Notes under the pieces: model-generated
The model's input: only the letters and a program-made list of their open reading frames with translations
The model's database searches: none
Told to the model about the DNA's origin: nothing
Assembly: GCA_947561715.1 (NCBI GenBank)
Contig: OX387203.1
Coordinates: 15,066,001-15,130,000, forward strand
DNA length: 64,000 nucleotides
Reading direction: 5' to 3'
Origin: Ascidia mentula
Taxonomy: Eukaryota; Chordata; Ascidiacea; Phlebobranchia; Ascidiidae
Shown: piece by piece, positions 53,761 through 64,000 of the stretch
Layout: the number at the start of each line of letters is the position of its first letter
How positions within the stretch are numbered: position 1 is the first letter of the stretch
Translations under genes and position numbers: made by a program

Positions 53761-54870
53761 TCTTGCTTTACAATGCAAGTAAAAAAAATATTACAGACAT
53801 ACAAGATTAAAAGTAATACAAACTATATGTAGAAATCGGTCACTACTATATGCTTGTTAAAAAAGTAAACATTTCCAACTACAGATTTGTCGTCACAAAA
53901 GAACAGATGGAGACGTATTCCAAGCCATTGACCCGTTGCTAGGCAACAGTAATTTACGGAACAAGGATCTTAGGGAATTTAGCACTAATTCGCGGTAAAA
54001 GAAATGCTGAAAGAAGCTTGTTTTTAGCCATTGGGTAAACATTTCATTATAATCACTTCACATTTTAATCAGGTTTTGTTTCGTCATACTCGTGTCCAAA
54101 CTATTTTGTCAGCACGACTGATTTATGCTCTTGTTTTTTGATTCAATGGAGATTTTGGTCAACGTTTATTCGCATACAATACTTGTCGATCAATTGTAAT
54201 TTACATTTTTCTTTGATTTGGTGGAGTAAAAAAACACCTTTTGAACAATAATTACAAACCTAGCATTATTAAAGTTTTCATCTTAATGCCAGGTTTTTAA
54301 TAAAAATATCACACGTAAAATGCATGCTTTAGTTTTTCAAGCACAAACAAAAATCTTAATAATCTGTGGGAAAAATTCAACTACAAGAATAACAACGCAC
54401 ACAGACACAATAAACTGTTCATCCGTTGGTCTCATTTTGAGGTAAAGCCAACGAACATAGCTTGACACCCTCGTGTAAATCCCAGGTTTGTTTACGTTTC
54501 CACAACCGATGCCTCAACTTGTGATACCCCAGATAGTGTGACGGTTTATCTTGGGGTCAACCCATGACAAGAACCCCCACTGTCACCCCGACACATGTCA
54601 GTGCCATATTTCTGGAATCGAAAAGTGGCAATAGTTTTTAAAAAATGAGATTTCTTTGTTAAAAAATTTTTCTATACGGTTGCCTGAAGTGTTTATATTA
54701 CACGTGCGAGCCATAAAAAACCGAAAATGTACGTTTGGTTCAATTGCTGAACAAACAAAACGAAAAATACACAAGTGCTTCTGGCAAAATAATTACCTGC
54801 AAATGCAAAAGTTAAAACAGACATCTAACTCAACAACAAACAAATTACAAAACGTTGCATACCAAACTAC
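53020..54870. other. Sparse region around NLR-C exon 1
   Basis: Besides exon 1 of NLR-C (53728-53760) and the dispersed repeat at 54490-54600, no gene is seen. An imperfect hairpin with CTATCACCT / AGGTGATAG ends lies at about 53103-53164. Confidence 0.45.
54490..54600. repeat. Dispersed repeat, copy 2
   Basis: Second copy of the repeat at 15476-15585, same orientation, in otherwise unrelated flanks. Confidence 0.6.
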
Positions 54871-54872
54871 AT

Positions 54873-55150
54873 TAGCCCTGTTTACATGAAATGGTTTGCG
54901 AACGAGCTCGCGGCATCGAGCCGTGAAGAACTAACAGACCATAACGAGCGAGCTTCGGGGCTCAATTTACATAAGCTCGCAAAATGAATATGGCGGCAAC
55001 AGATAGTTTATTGGAAGTTAGGGCTCTACTTTTACTTCGAAGAAAGGCTTTGCTGTTTCTCACAATCGAAGACTTGGACGGCCGTGGCGACTAAAGAGGT
55101 GAGGTATTGGTTCTGTTCAGAGGCCAGGGTTTAAGCTTACTGTAATACTG
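54873..55150 (+). mobile_element. PIF/Harbinger-like 5' fragment
   Basis: Begins GCCCTGTTTACATGAAATGG directly after TTA, the usual Harbinger target type. Then an ATG at about 54984 opens MNMAATDSLLEVRALLLLRR, resembling the N-terminus of Harbinger nuclease ORFs, which closes after 36 codons. No catalytic domain follows; assignment is tentative. Confidence 0.35.
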
Positions 55151-55715
55151 TGCTTTGTTTTTAATTCATAGTTTAGAATCTTGGTTAAGTTAAATTTAGT
55201 TTCCATTTTTTTAGGTCAGGGCAATGGTGGAATGTTATAGTTCCCGGTTTTAATGATTCCCAGTGGTTGACCCATTTCAGATTGAGTAAAGAATGTTTAG
55301 CGTGTTAGTGTGAAGAAGTGTGGGATGATATAAAACCTGGTAGGGACGATTACAGATAAATTGTATGCCTCAAATAGATTGTTTGTTTGCGAAGGAAATA
55401 GTGCGCGTTGTAGCGAACATAGTGTACATTAATATGAAATTTGTAATATTGTACTGTTTATATTCGTGACCGGGTTCCCACGTAAAAAGGTCAAAACAAA
55501 CGTGGTACAATAATAATTACAGACCACGACCGCCCTGGCTCTAAAACAATAAAGGACTATAAAGTGCCGTAACCTGTTGGTCCGCCCTGTCATGCCTAGC
55601 GGGCACCGGTGACTTGTGTTCATGCTTTATATGGGCCACATTGGCTTGCATGATTATTCCATTCTACTTATGGTTTCATTTGGACTGCTGCCGTACGTTT
55701 CAGCCATCTCAATAA

Positions 55716-57830
55716 AATATTGTTTACCTGATTGGTGTTCGATATAAGGAGTCATTAGAAGAACACGCATCAAACGTAACAAGGTCTAATAGTTCTGACA
55801 TGGACCACATGTCCAATTCAAGCAGCAATTTTGACAGTTCAATATGTGAAACAGTCACCAGTGCAGAGAGTTCAAACACAAACCATGATTTGGAAGTTCT
55901 TCCAAATCTAACCAAGACTGTTCCAAAAGTATTTCCCATTGAACTTTGTGATTTTAGTTTTCATGCCAAAGAACTTATCCGAACTAGCATACTGACTGAA
56001 AATGGAAAGCGAGAGGTCACATCAGAATTAATACGAGTTATGAAAAAGTATGAAAGGTAGAAGATATTTTTCAAACATGACAATGTTAATAACAGTATAT
56101 GCCAGTCATCTTATTCTCAGAATTATGAGTAAATCCGTGATTTGTCTTCCTAAGTTTGTGGGCAACCATTATGGCAAACTAGAAAATATTTGATTTACAA
56201 TACATTTGTAGTCCTGTAGATTCTCGCCGCCATTAATTTGTTTACCGGTGCTGTGAGCTTAGTTACGTAATAATGAATGCCATTGTCTTGGTCAGATGGC
56301 GGGATTTTTTTTTTGTTCGTTGTGTTGGTTGTCGTTTGGCTGTGCTGCATTTGTGTTAATCTGCTGCTTTTGTAGATTCTTTTTGATTAAGGCGGTTAAA
56401 CATAGTTAATGTTGATTGAATTTGTAAGAAGAAGTTAATAAGGCTTGCTTTACGCCACAGTTCGGTGAGTTTTGTTGTTTAGCTGTGTGGCGCTGTTTTG
56501 TTAGTAAGTCATGTTGGATTTGTGTTACAGAAAACCGCGTTATTTTTCGTAATGCGCGTATTTCGACTCTGAAAAAAACTGTACGTGGCACTGGCAGTTT
56601 AGCAAGCGCTGCCCGAGTGTGCGTCGTAACAAGTCCTGTTGTAATTATTGTGTGCCTTGTTTTCAGGTATCCTACCAGACCAACAAAGAGATCAGCAATA
56701 ACTTCCTTTTTGCAACTTGGAAAGGCAACCCTTGGACTTAGCGAAGAAGATGCCAAGGTAACACTTGACTTTATATATACTATTTAATATATTTATACAT
56801 AAATATATAAACTTTTTTTGCTTCGGAAATTTTGGTTGCGAAAAGTAACCCAAAAGATAAACACACAACTTAAACAACAAAGGCGTCTGCAGCATTACAC
56901 TACCCCTTCTATACGAACTAAAAACAACACAACCGGGACAGCTTCAACATCTATTATAAAACGTCGAAAAATTATGCATGTGGATCTGATGAATCAAAAA
57001 AACAAGTTTGCTGTGTTTTGATGTTACAAGTTACAACACTGAACTTTTGAGTTATTGTGTGACAGCTTCATATAGATCACTCTTTACAGCAGGGAGCACG
57101 TCCCAGTTAAAGAATGGCTGCTTCTAAGGTTTTGTATTACTACACAATGTGATATAAGGAATCAACGCAAAATTTCGGATATGATGGATCAGATATTTTC
57201 AGAGAAGAAACTTTTTCTATTCCAATCCAACCCCAAAAAGTGTTTCAAGAATGGCCGGCTTTGTCTATATATACTGATGTAATTATCTCTCCCTAATACA
57301 TATTTTTGTTCATTTAAATTTTTGTGACAGTTATCAGTATTGTGTACTTTTTATATAAAATTATATATATACATATGTGATTCTACTTCAGTACGTAAAA
57401 GTATATATATTACGTAAAAGTACATACATTATTTTCGTATGGACTACAGCACTATATTGCTTTCGTTTTTTCGTTTCCAGTTAGTTAAAGAATTTAAAAG
57501 GGTACAGCTCTTTGAAAAGGAGAATTATTTGCAGTCAAGGATCTTTATGAACATTATTAATTACGCCAAACAACGGACCAAATCTATGCAGGTGAAGCGG
57601 ATATTACAGAAACTGCCATTAAACAATGAAGAACAAATGCCATTTGGTGAGGAAATGTAAAAATACTGTTATTATTATATTTGACGTCATAGTACCAACA
57701 CAGGCATTAATCTGAAAATTTCTTTTCAGATCAACAGATTATTTTTGGTACATGGGTTTTGTGTAATATTCTTAGATCGAACACTAAAAAGCAGCACTGT
57801 ACTGAGCGCTACCTGCTTGATCTATGTCCG
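55716..57830 (+). CDS. Unrecognised multi-exon gene, four exons visible
   Basis: Exons: open from 55716 (first Met 55800) to 56056, 56667-56757, 57481-57646, 57730-57830. From the Met they total 615 nt and every phase agrees: KKYER|YPTRPTKRSAITSF, EEDAK|LVKEFKRVQLFE, QMPFG/D|QQIIFGTWVLCN. The YPTRPTKRSAITSFLQLGK stretch is reminiscent of the helical region after SAM domains in SAMD3-like proteins, a weak resemblance. No catalytic motif is seen. The last exon ends in phase 0 at LLDLCP|GTAAGT, so more exons should follow; none could be joined with confidence. The true 5' end is also unknown. Confidence 0.5.
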
Positions 57831-58129
57831 GTAAGTTGGCAGCAAATTGGCTGTGACAATAAAAAAGTTGCATTCAATTTTAAGACATGATTTGTAATTT
57901 CTTTCTTTTGACTTTTGTGTGTATTTATTGTGTGGTTCAAAACCAGTGGAATTCAGTCACGTGTTAAACGCGCTTGAAACAAATTAAACTTAAGCCACCT
58001 GGTAATTGCAATCGTGTGTTTCCATTGATAAAGAAGTCTGTTCACGGAGCTTTTAATTCAGTAGTCTATATCAGCAAGAACACGAAAACAGACTTTAGCT
58101 TCAGCAAAGCAATGACATAGGGAATCCTA

Positions 58130-58390
58130 TTGGTACGCTGCAGAACCCTATTTTATTTGGGTAAAGTATGTTTCTACCCAACAATGTTGGGGATCCCCAC
58201 GAACGTACCCAAGATTTTAAATGAGGTACAAATTAGAATTACCCAAAATAACATGTGGGCGAAAAACCATGATACCCAAAAATGGAAATAGGTTATGCAA
58301 TACCGTTACCCAAGTTGGATTGGGTATCCATTACCTAAAAATATAGTTTGGGAATCCCCACGAATGTACCCTGTGAGATAGTATACTCTT
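58130..58390. repeat. Repeat with internal duplicated block
   Basis: ATCCCCACGAACGTACCC near 58193 and ATCCCCACGAATGTACCC near 58355 are near-identical, and TACCCAA motifs recur between them. Probably a MITE-like insert in the spacer. Confidence 0.4.
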
Positions 58391-58786
58391 ATGGTAGTCC
58401 AACTCCCATTGTTTCATTGTGACGTTTTGGGTTCGTTACGCTTGAGCACTTCGGTACGCTGGTTTGTTGTCTGCCTAGAAAATAGGACTTAAATTTGTGT
58501 CTTTTTTGGTTGTTTTGAAATAGTGCAGCGAGTTTCATTAATTTTGAAACTACCATACCGAGTGACATTTCCGATCGATATATAAAGGTCATGTCCTTGA
58601 AGTTGCGATGGGTTACCGATTTGTGTACACTTCTGTGCAGTGGTGTATGATGATATGTTTTGACTATGATGCGATTTTAAATTTAGTTGGTTTCTTTGAA
58701 TATGCGTACTGCGCAGTTTCCTCACGTGATAGTTTTTTGTTGTAGCGTTTACTATTATTTATAAAATAAATATTATTAAAATAAAC

Positions 58787-59937
58787 ATGCCTGCCACCCA
58801 CTGTTCTGTTCCTAACTGTAACTGGTCGAAAAGAAAGGCAAAATAGGGAGTAAAAAGAAGTTTGCTTACGATATATAAACCAGCTTTAGCAAAAAATCGT
58901 GAGGAAAGAAAACACAGGGAGGTTTTGACCAACTTTATTCTTTCAATGAGGGATGCTTGTGAAGAGGATAATATACATGACATGTTGCACAGAGAAATGT
59001 AAGTAGTTAAAGATATGTGGCATCTGCAGCTTTGGGATCTGTGAACGATAAACTTCTTGTTATCATGTGTCGCAATTACTGCACGTTTATGTTCATCTAA
59101 CCTGTTGCATCCCTATCAGGGCAGCTATTTGTGAAAATCTCATTGGTGACACAGACTTGGACAAAAGTGGAAAGTGCACAAAATTAAAACAAGGTGCAAA
59201 ATAAATAATTTTTGGAGTTTTAACCTCTTGCAGGTAAATGGAATTGCTACTTCAGACAAAACTGTTATCAATTGGATTTTCATGAAGGTAATGTGCTTTT
59301 GTCAAAGTTGAAGTATGTTGTTTAAACATGTGTATTCTGGAAGGTAATGCAAACTTTATTGCTGTGCAGTAAGAACTATATGTTAGTTAACTTGGTTTTA
59401 CTCTTGCAGAATTACTATAAATGCCACATTGGAAATTGAATCTGTTTTAATTTATGGATGGCCTGTCAAGTTTTTGGATCTAAACCTGGGTAATCGAAAG
59501 AATGAAACACTCTTTTCTGTGTTAAGTAAGATATTTTGTATATAAAGGCTCCAACTATGTGGTTGGGAGGACTATCACAGAGATAAACCTTGACTTAAAC
59601 TGATTTCAATTTGTGTAACTTAAGTGATGTTAAAATTATAGGTTTAGTTGAAAAGATAAGACTTTGTCAAGGAACAACTGGTACAGACATAAGTGAAACT
59701 ATCCTACATCCATCTTTATACTGGGACACCAAAAACAGAAATGTTACCACTAACATTACATGCCACGCTTGTTGTACTGTTTGTAAGTCATTTTTATCTA
59801 CTGCTAATATTTTTTAACAAGTAATTCTAAATTATTATGCTTTTGTTTAGATTGCAATTCCAAAGATTCAAGCTGTTGCACAGAATGCAAAAAGATAAAC
59901 CAACAGCAATTAACAACACAGAACGTAGGAAATCTTT
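58787..59937 (+). pseudogene. THAP-like gene chain, interrupted
   Basis: Starts MPATHCSVPNCNWSKRKAK, a THAP-type N-terminus with the first Cys pair, then meets a stop at about 58842. The frame continues as EERKHREVLTNFILSMRDAC to a GTAAGT donor. Further phase-compatible exons: about 59120-59190 (GDTDLDKSGKCTKL), 59233-59287 (GKWNCYFRQNCYQLDF), 59640-59781 (LVEKIRLCQGTTGTDI, ending CHACCTV) and 59851-59937 (YCNSKDSSCCTECKKI). The C-terminal Cys cluster is like that of THAP-family, transposon-related proteins of invertebrates (from memory, not searched). The Penelope-like element lies directly downstream. Could be a domesticated or dying DNA-transposon gene. Confidence 0.4.
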
Positions 59938-59980
59938 AGTAATTAAAAGCACTTCTGGCAAAAGAAAAACATGTTTGTTC

Positions 59981-60015
59981 GACGTTTCGGTTGTTCTACA
60001 ACAAACCTTCATCAG
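59981..60015 (-). ncRNA. Hammerhead-ribozyme-like core at the Penelope terminus
   Basis: Minus strand: CTGATGA, stem II AGGTTTGTT/AACAACC around a GTAG loop, then GAAAC and GTC. It lies outside the left inverted arm, i.e. at the position of the element's 3' end in inverted orientation. Hammerhead motifs with minimal stem III are known from Penelope-like elements. Confidence 0.65.
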
Positions 60016-60281
60016 GAAATTTAAAAAAAAAACGCCCACACGGCGATAAATATTCACGCGCGCATAAAGCAAAAAAAAGGCGAAAGAAACAACACAAGCT
60101 AAGAAGCGGGGAGGGGGAACACCATTAATAGAAAATGCGCGCCAACAGGACGATACCGAGGTCTACAGCATAGCGCCTCGAGGTGCGGAAGACCATCACG
60201 TTCAACCAGGGGGCATGTCGTGCAGACCGTTTATCAAATTGCGATAAACGGGTGGAAAGAAGGTTTCCCTCTTATCATTAA

Positions 60282-61860
60282 GTGGAAACCGATGTGCGTT
60301 TATATGAACAGACTTGTGTGGTTAATAAGAACGCAGTGGACATGGCACTGTTACGCACTAATCTGCGAGAAGCCGTACGAAGCGAATTGTGGGAAAGAGT
60401 GGCACACTACGTCGAGGCTGGTAGCGGCAATGTATACGAGAGCGTCAAGCAAGAGGGTGCACTACGCTTGTCGAAGTTATGTAAAAACGGATCGAATCGA
60501 CAGGGTGTCACAACCATGAGCAAAAAGTGGGTAATGAATCTTTCCAGTAGCCCGCTTTCGCCCCAACAATCGGAAGTCCTTTCCTTGGGGTTGAACTTCG
60601 CCGTCGCGCAGTCAAGTGTACCCTGGAGGCAAATCGTAGCGTCTGTAGAGAAGGGAATTGCGCACCAGCCGGCCCACATAAAATCTATGTTGCAGAGCAA
60701 AGTGGTTAATTGCATCAAGAGCCATCAACGGGGGCAGCCTAATTTGTCAAGGGAAGAATTCGCAGCTATCAAGCAGCTACGCCATAATAATGACATTGTA
60801 ATACTCCCTGCGGACAAAGTAAATGTGACGGTGGTTATGAATAGATCGGATTACGAGAACAAGCGTAAGTTAATGTTGGCTGACGAAAAGACCTACCGCA
60901 AGGTGAAGAGGGATCCCTGTCACGTTGTCGAACGAAAGGTTAATGCAATGGTTGGTCGCTTACACAGGGACAAGCAAGTGTTATCAATAAGGGATTTTTT
61001 CGAGTTGCATAGCACGGATGGGCGGACGCCGTGTCTTTGTGGTCTTCCAAAGATTCATAAACCTGGATTCCACTTAGGCCTATTGTGTCGTTCGTAGGAT
61101 CTCCAACGTATAATCTTGCTAAACATGTGGCCCGTATTTTGGCCCCACTGTGGGTTCAACGGATGAGACCGTCCGAAATTCTATTGATTATGCAGCACAG
61201 ATGAAAGAATTGCGCGTGGACCACGAGGAGGTAATGGTATCATTTGATGTCGTCTCTCTCTTCACAAAAGTACCGGTGAAGTTGGCGGTGGAAGTGGCGG
61301 CAGAAAGACTGCAGAGAGATGAAACATTGGAGGCACGTTGTTCGTGGCCACTACCGGAGATCGTGGAATGCATTCAACTTTGTCTGGACGCCACCTATTT
61401 GTCGTTCAAAGGTGAATTTTATAAGCAAATATTTGGTACAGCCATGGGGTCTCCGCTTTCAGTTGTGGTCGCCAACATAGTCATGGAATCCGTGGAGCAA
61501 AGAGCGTTGTCAACGTTTTTGAGTCCCCCACGCTTGTGGCGACGTTACGTGGACGATACGTTTGTGGTTGTGCATCGCGACTACGTGGAATCGCTGCTTG
61601 AGCACTTCAACTCGATCGAAGCGAGCATTAAGTTCACCATGGACGTTGAGCATGGTGGGATTTTATCGTTTTTAGATGTTGCTGTTCAAAGGGAAAACCG
61701 TGGGTCGCTCCGCACGAGTGTTTACCGAAAACCGACGCATTCTGACAGGTATCTATCCTTCCGGTCAGCGCACCCTATATCCCACAAGCGGGCTGTAGTG
61801 CGTGCACTATACACTAGAGCGGGTTACAGAGGAAAAGGCCCGAGAACAAGAGGTGGGTAG
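60282..61860 (+). CDS. Penelope-type reverse transcriptase region (frame-disrupted)
   Basis: Motifs in order: [79 protein letters not shown] (catalytic YVDD) and [17 protein letters not shown]. These are diagnostic of Penelope-like elements rather than LINEs or LTR elements. Two long open segments (60282-61097 and 61150-61860) lie in different frames. Confidence 0.88.
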
Positions 61861-62030
61861 TGTGCGGGATGCTCTTTTAAGAAATGGTTACCCAAGCTCC
61901 TTTCTGCGCCAAAATCCTGCATCCCTGCCTAAGTGCAACAAAAGTCCCACCACGGGTGTGGTTGTTCTCCCATATTTTCCAGGACTTTCAGAGACCTTAA
62001 AGAGGAAGCTGAGCGGTTACACTACGCTCC

Positions 62031-62426
62031 TTGGTATCGCATCCTAAAGATCGCGCTGGTGGTACGCTAGATGCTAGAGGGGTAATATACCGCATTCCAT
62101 GTGGAGGGTGTGAGAAGGTGTACATTGGTAAGACGGGTCGCGCCCTACGAACACGTCTAAAGGAACATCAACGGGATGTTGGCAAACCCAATAAGGTGGC
62201 AGGGACGGCATTGTCGCAACATGTTGCAGCAACAGGACACACGGTTAATTTTGAGAACACAGTAATTCTGGACCGGGAAAAGGACAGGTACAAGAGGATG
62301 TTCATCGAGTCTGTTCATATAAACGCACATGGGTTTTCACTTAATGATAAGAGGGAAACCTTCTTTCCACCCGTTTATCGCAATTTGATAAACGGTCTGC
62401 ACGACATGCCCCCTGATGGAACGTGA
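62031..62426 (+). CDS. GIY-YIG endonuclease domain of the Penelope-like element
   Basis: GVIYRIPCGGCEKVYIGKTG, then RALRTRLKEHQRDV gives the GIY-YIG signature with its following Arg and Glu region. The last residues (NDKRETFFPPVYRNLINGLH) are coded inside the right inverted arm. Preceded by a short open stretch in another frame (61802-62047). Confidence 0.85.
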   Translation: MVSHPKDRAGGTLDARGVIYRIPCGGCEKVYIGKTGRALRTRLKEHQRDVGKPNKVAGTALSQHVAATGHTVNFENTVILDREKDRYKRMFIESVHINAHGFSLNDKRETFFPPVYRNLINGLHDMPPDGT

Positions 62427-63502
62427 TGGTCTTGCGCACCTCGAGGCGCTATGCTTTAGACCTCGGTATCGTCCTGTTGGCGCGCATTTTCTATTAATGG
62501 TGTTCCCCCCCTCCCCGCTTCTTAGCTTGTGTTGTTTCTTTCGCCTTTTTTTTGCTTTATGCGCGCGTGAATATTTATCGTTTGATGTTTGATGGTTGCG
62601 GCTGACGATGCGCAGCGGTCGCCGATTTTTCCGCGCTTTTGGAAGCGGCAAGAGGGTTTTCACTAGCAGTGCGGTTGTCGCCACCGCGGCAAATCATTTC
62701 AATATCTACAGCGTCTTTGTGTCGTAAAAACGTCAATAGGAAACTTATATGTATTATTTGGTTTGCTTTTACTGGTGGAAGAGCAAATGTGATCTACAAA
62801 AAGTGATCTAAAAAAAAAAAACGTTTTCCCATGTCCAAAAATTAAATACCGCAAAATAATTTGCGCCATTTTCAACAATAAATCTTATCACCAAACATTC
62901 AATATAGGTACAAATAGAATTGTTTAAAACCACCTAAAATAAATCATAACTAGCCAAATACCGAACGAAAACAAGCTTCGGGTCATTGCGGCTGACGGAA
63001 AAGTTAAATCAGATTTAACTCCGCCGTCAGACGCTTCGAGCGAGAAAATCATGCCGTCACTGCCAGCCGCGTTTGGTGTGAATCATGCTACAGGCAGTCA
63101 CTATCTCCGTGGTATATGTTAATTGCTCCTGCTCAGTAACTTAATACATAAAAGCCAACGATGTACATTTACATGAACTTGCGTTTCGTGACATAGAACC
63201 AGATTTCCATAGCAATGCATCATGCATGGCAACCTAACTGATCATTGGTAGCGAGATTGCTGACAACCATAAACAAAAATGTAGAAATCAGTAAAACATT
63301 ATCTGCAGTGACAATTTTAATGTGACGGTCTTAGTCACATAATATGGTCAATTCGATTCTATGTTGCTAGGGCAAGACACAGATATTAATAAATGCGCCG
63401 CATTAAGCTAACATTTTGTCATCTCCAAATGGTCGAATATAAATGCTTAATCAGTTGGGGTTTCGACTTGAATACAAGCATTTGTATTCCAAACTTCCCT
63501 AC

Positions 63503-64000
63503 CTCGTTTATCTTCTGATTCTGTAATGGTTGATTCATGATAATGGGCGTGATGGTGATGATGTTCTTCCACAGTCTGATGCAGATGTTCTTCCACAGTC
63601 TGATGCAGATGTTCTTCTACAGTCTGATGCAGATGTTCTTCCACAGTCTGATGCAGATGTTCTTCCACAGTCTGATGCAGATGTTCTTCCACAGTCTGAT
63701 GCAGATGTTCTTCCACAGTCTGATGCAGATGTTCTTCTACAGTCTGATGCAGATGTTCTTCCACAGTCTGATGCAGATGTTCATGATGATGTACGTCACC
63801 AGTATGTAGGTGTAGGTTCTGGAATGGAACCAGCAAAAGTAACCAAACACACTAATATTAATCGTACAAAAAGACAGCATGGTCGTTGAAATGTTCTGAA
63901 ATCAAAAACTGTTTCTAAACTTCCCACATGCGCGATTGAATTTCCCCAACCTCTACCACCAGTACAGCAAATCTCAAGAACAACAAGCTTACCTCGGCAA
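63503..64000 (-). CDS. NLR-D 5' exons (partial): His-rich repeat exon and edge of exon 1
   Basis: Exon 2, 63503-63818 (316 nt, phase 0 to 1): acceptor attccag, donor CGAG|gtaggg, both as in copy A. Exon 1 is cut by the window; 63993-64000 shows its last bases before gtaagc. The exon codes NLHLHTGDVHHHEH, nine HLHQTVEE units, HHHHHAHYHESTITESEDKR. The frame is open. Whether a NACHT exon is attached cannot be told. Confidence 0.7.
63565..63780 (-). repeat. Coding minisatellite: nine copies of a 24-bp unit
   Basis: Nine head-to-tail units coding HLHQTVEE. Seven share CCACAG and two (third and eighth) have CTACAG, a synonymous-type difference suggesting block duplication. Unit length keeps the frame. 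Copies A and B have two and one units. Confidence 0.92.

Larger units (their letters stand above)
59975..62740 (+). mobile_element. Penelope-like retroelement with long inverted repeats
   Basis: Contains a Penelope-type reverse transcriptase (60282-61860) and a GIY-YIG endonuclease domain (62031-62426). Arms of about 250 bp at 60044-60290 and 62330-62580 are inverted copies, so the left arm is an inverted partial copy of the element's 3' end. A hammerhead-like core sits outside the left arm. Coding is spread over several frames, so this copy is broken. Ends are approximate: left is bounded by the THAP-like chain, right by the start of unit D homology at about 62741. No target duplication identified. 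Confidence 0.85.
62741..64000 (-). repeat. Start of duplicated unit D
   Basis: Matches 11050-13010 of unit A, lacking the hAT element of A. Contains the hairpin at 62992-63030, the His-rich exon and the 3' edge of exon 1 of a fourth NLR gene. Its NACHT and LRR exons are not on this side of the Penelope insertion, so copy D may be cut off or rearranged here. Confidence 0.7.

Noticed and set aside
60407-60718. Minus-strand open frame inside the Penelope-like element
   Set aside because: Antisense to the reverse-transcriptase frame, which has clear motifs.
62600-62640. CTGACGATGCG..GCGATTTTT on the plus strand at the right end of the Penelope-like element
   Set aside because: Starts like a hammerhead core, but GAAA is missing after the stem, so it does not meet the conserved core.
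63565-63780. CRISPR-like array of regular repeats
   Set aside because: Units are contiguous with no spacers and code protein in frame in a eukaryotic gene.
63530-63889. Plus-strand frames reading QSDADVLP and SLMQMFF repeats
   Set aside because: They are antisense shadows of the minus-strand HLHQTVEE minisatellite. Only the minus frame has conserved splice sites and a homologue in copies A and B.

Overview
The window is nuclear DNA of a compact, AT-rich animal genome. Genes have many short exons, introns with clean GT..AG borders, phase-1 symmetric extracellular exons, NACHT-LRR receptors, a receptor tyrosine phosphatase and many small transposons. An ascidian-like invertebrate chordate fits best, but that assignment is an inference and no single marker proves it.

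The backbone is an array of tandemly duplicated NLR (NACHT plus leucine-rich repeat) genes, all on the minus strand. Copy A lies at 2757-13059, copy B at 21372-29936, copy C at 45249-53760, and the 5' end of copy D at 63503-64000. I placed exons by splice sites and phase. The coding lengths close in frame at 2682 nt for A (893 aa), 2541 nt for B (846 aa) and 2163 nt for C (720 aa). A and B encode a short N-terminus, a histidine-rich exon, a 444-codon NACHT exon, a variable set of small Ser/Thr-rich and basic linker exons, and a short LRR tail. C has lost the His-rich exon and the part of the NACHT exon carrying the P-loop, yet an internal splice acceptor keeps the whole frame open. In D the His-rich exon holds a nine-copy 24-bp coding minisatellite.

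Between B and C a 28-exon minus-strand gene (35323-42405) encodes a receptor-type tyrosine phosphatase with an unusual ectodomain: signal peptide, C-type lectin domain, one Ig-like module, six Ig domains, a second degenerate lectin-like module, one FN3 domain, a transmembrane helix and a single PTP domain. Its P-loop reads HCSDGAGRTG, the Ala-to-Asp change known from IA-2. Decayed pieces of a paralogue lie at 31500-34146 on both strands.

Mobile DNA fills much of the rest: a 5'-truncated LINE (16665-18850) and a short relative (52711-52838), a Penelope-like element with RT and GIY-YIG domains and long inverted repeats (59975-62740), hAT-type elements with 8-bp target duplications, TA-flanked MITEs, a tRNA-derived SINE present in A, B and C, and a Harbinger-like fragment. 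Four hammerhead-ribozyme-like cores (about 34582, 43732, 53004, 59998; all minus strand) point to further Penelope-type termini. From 55716 to 59937, plus-strand exons of an unrecognised gene and of a THAP-like gene precede the Penelope insertion.

Taken together, the array looks like a fast-evolving innate-recognition cluster: intracellular NLRs that differ in N-terminal repeat number, linker exons and ATPase motif, next to a lectin/Ig surface phosphatase. That shared role is inferred from context only.
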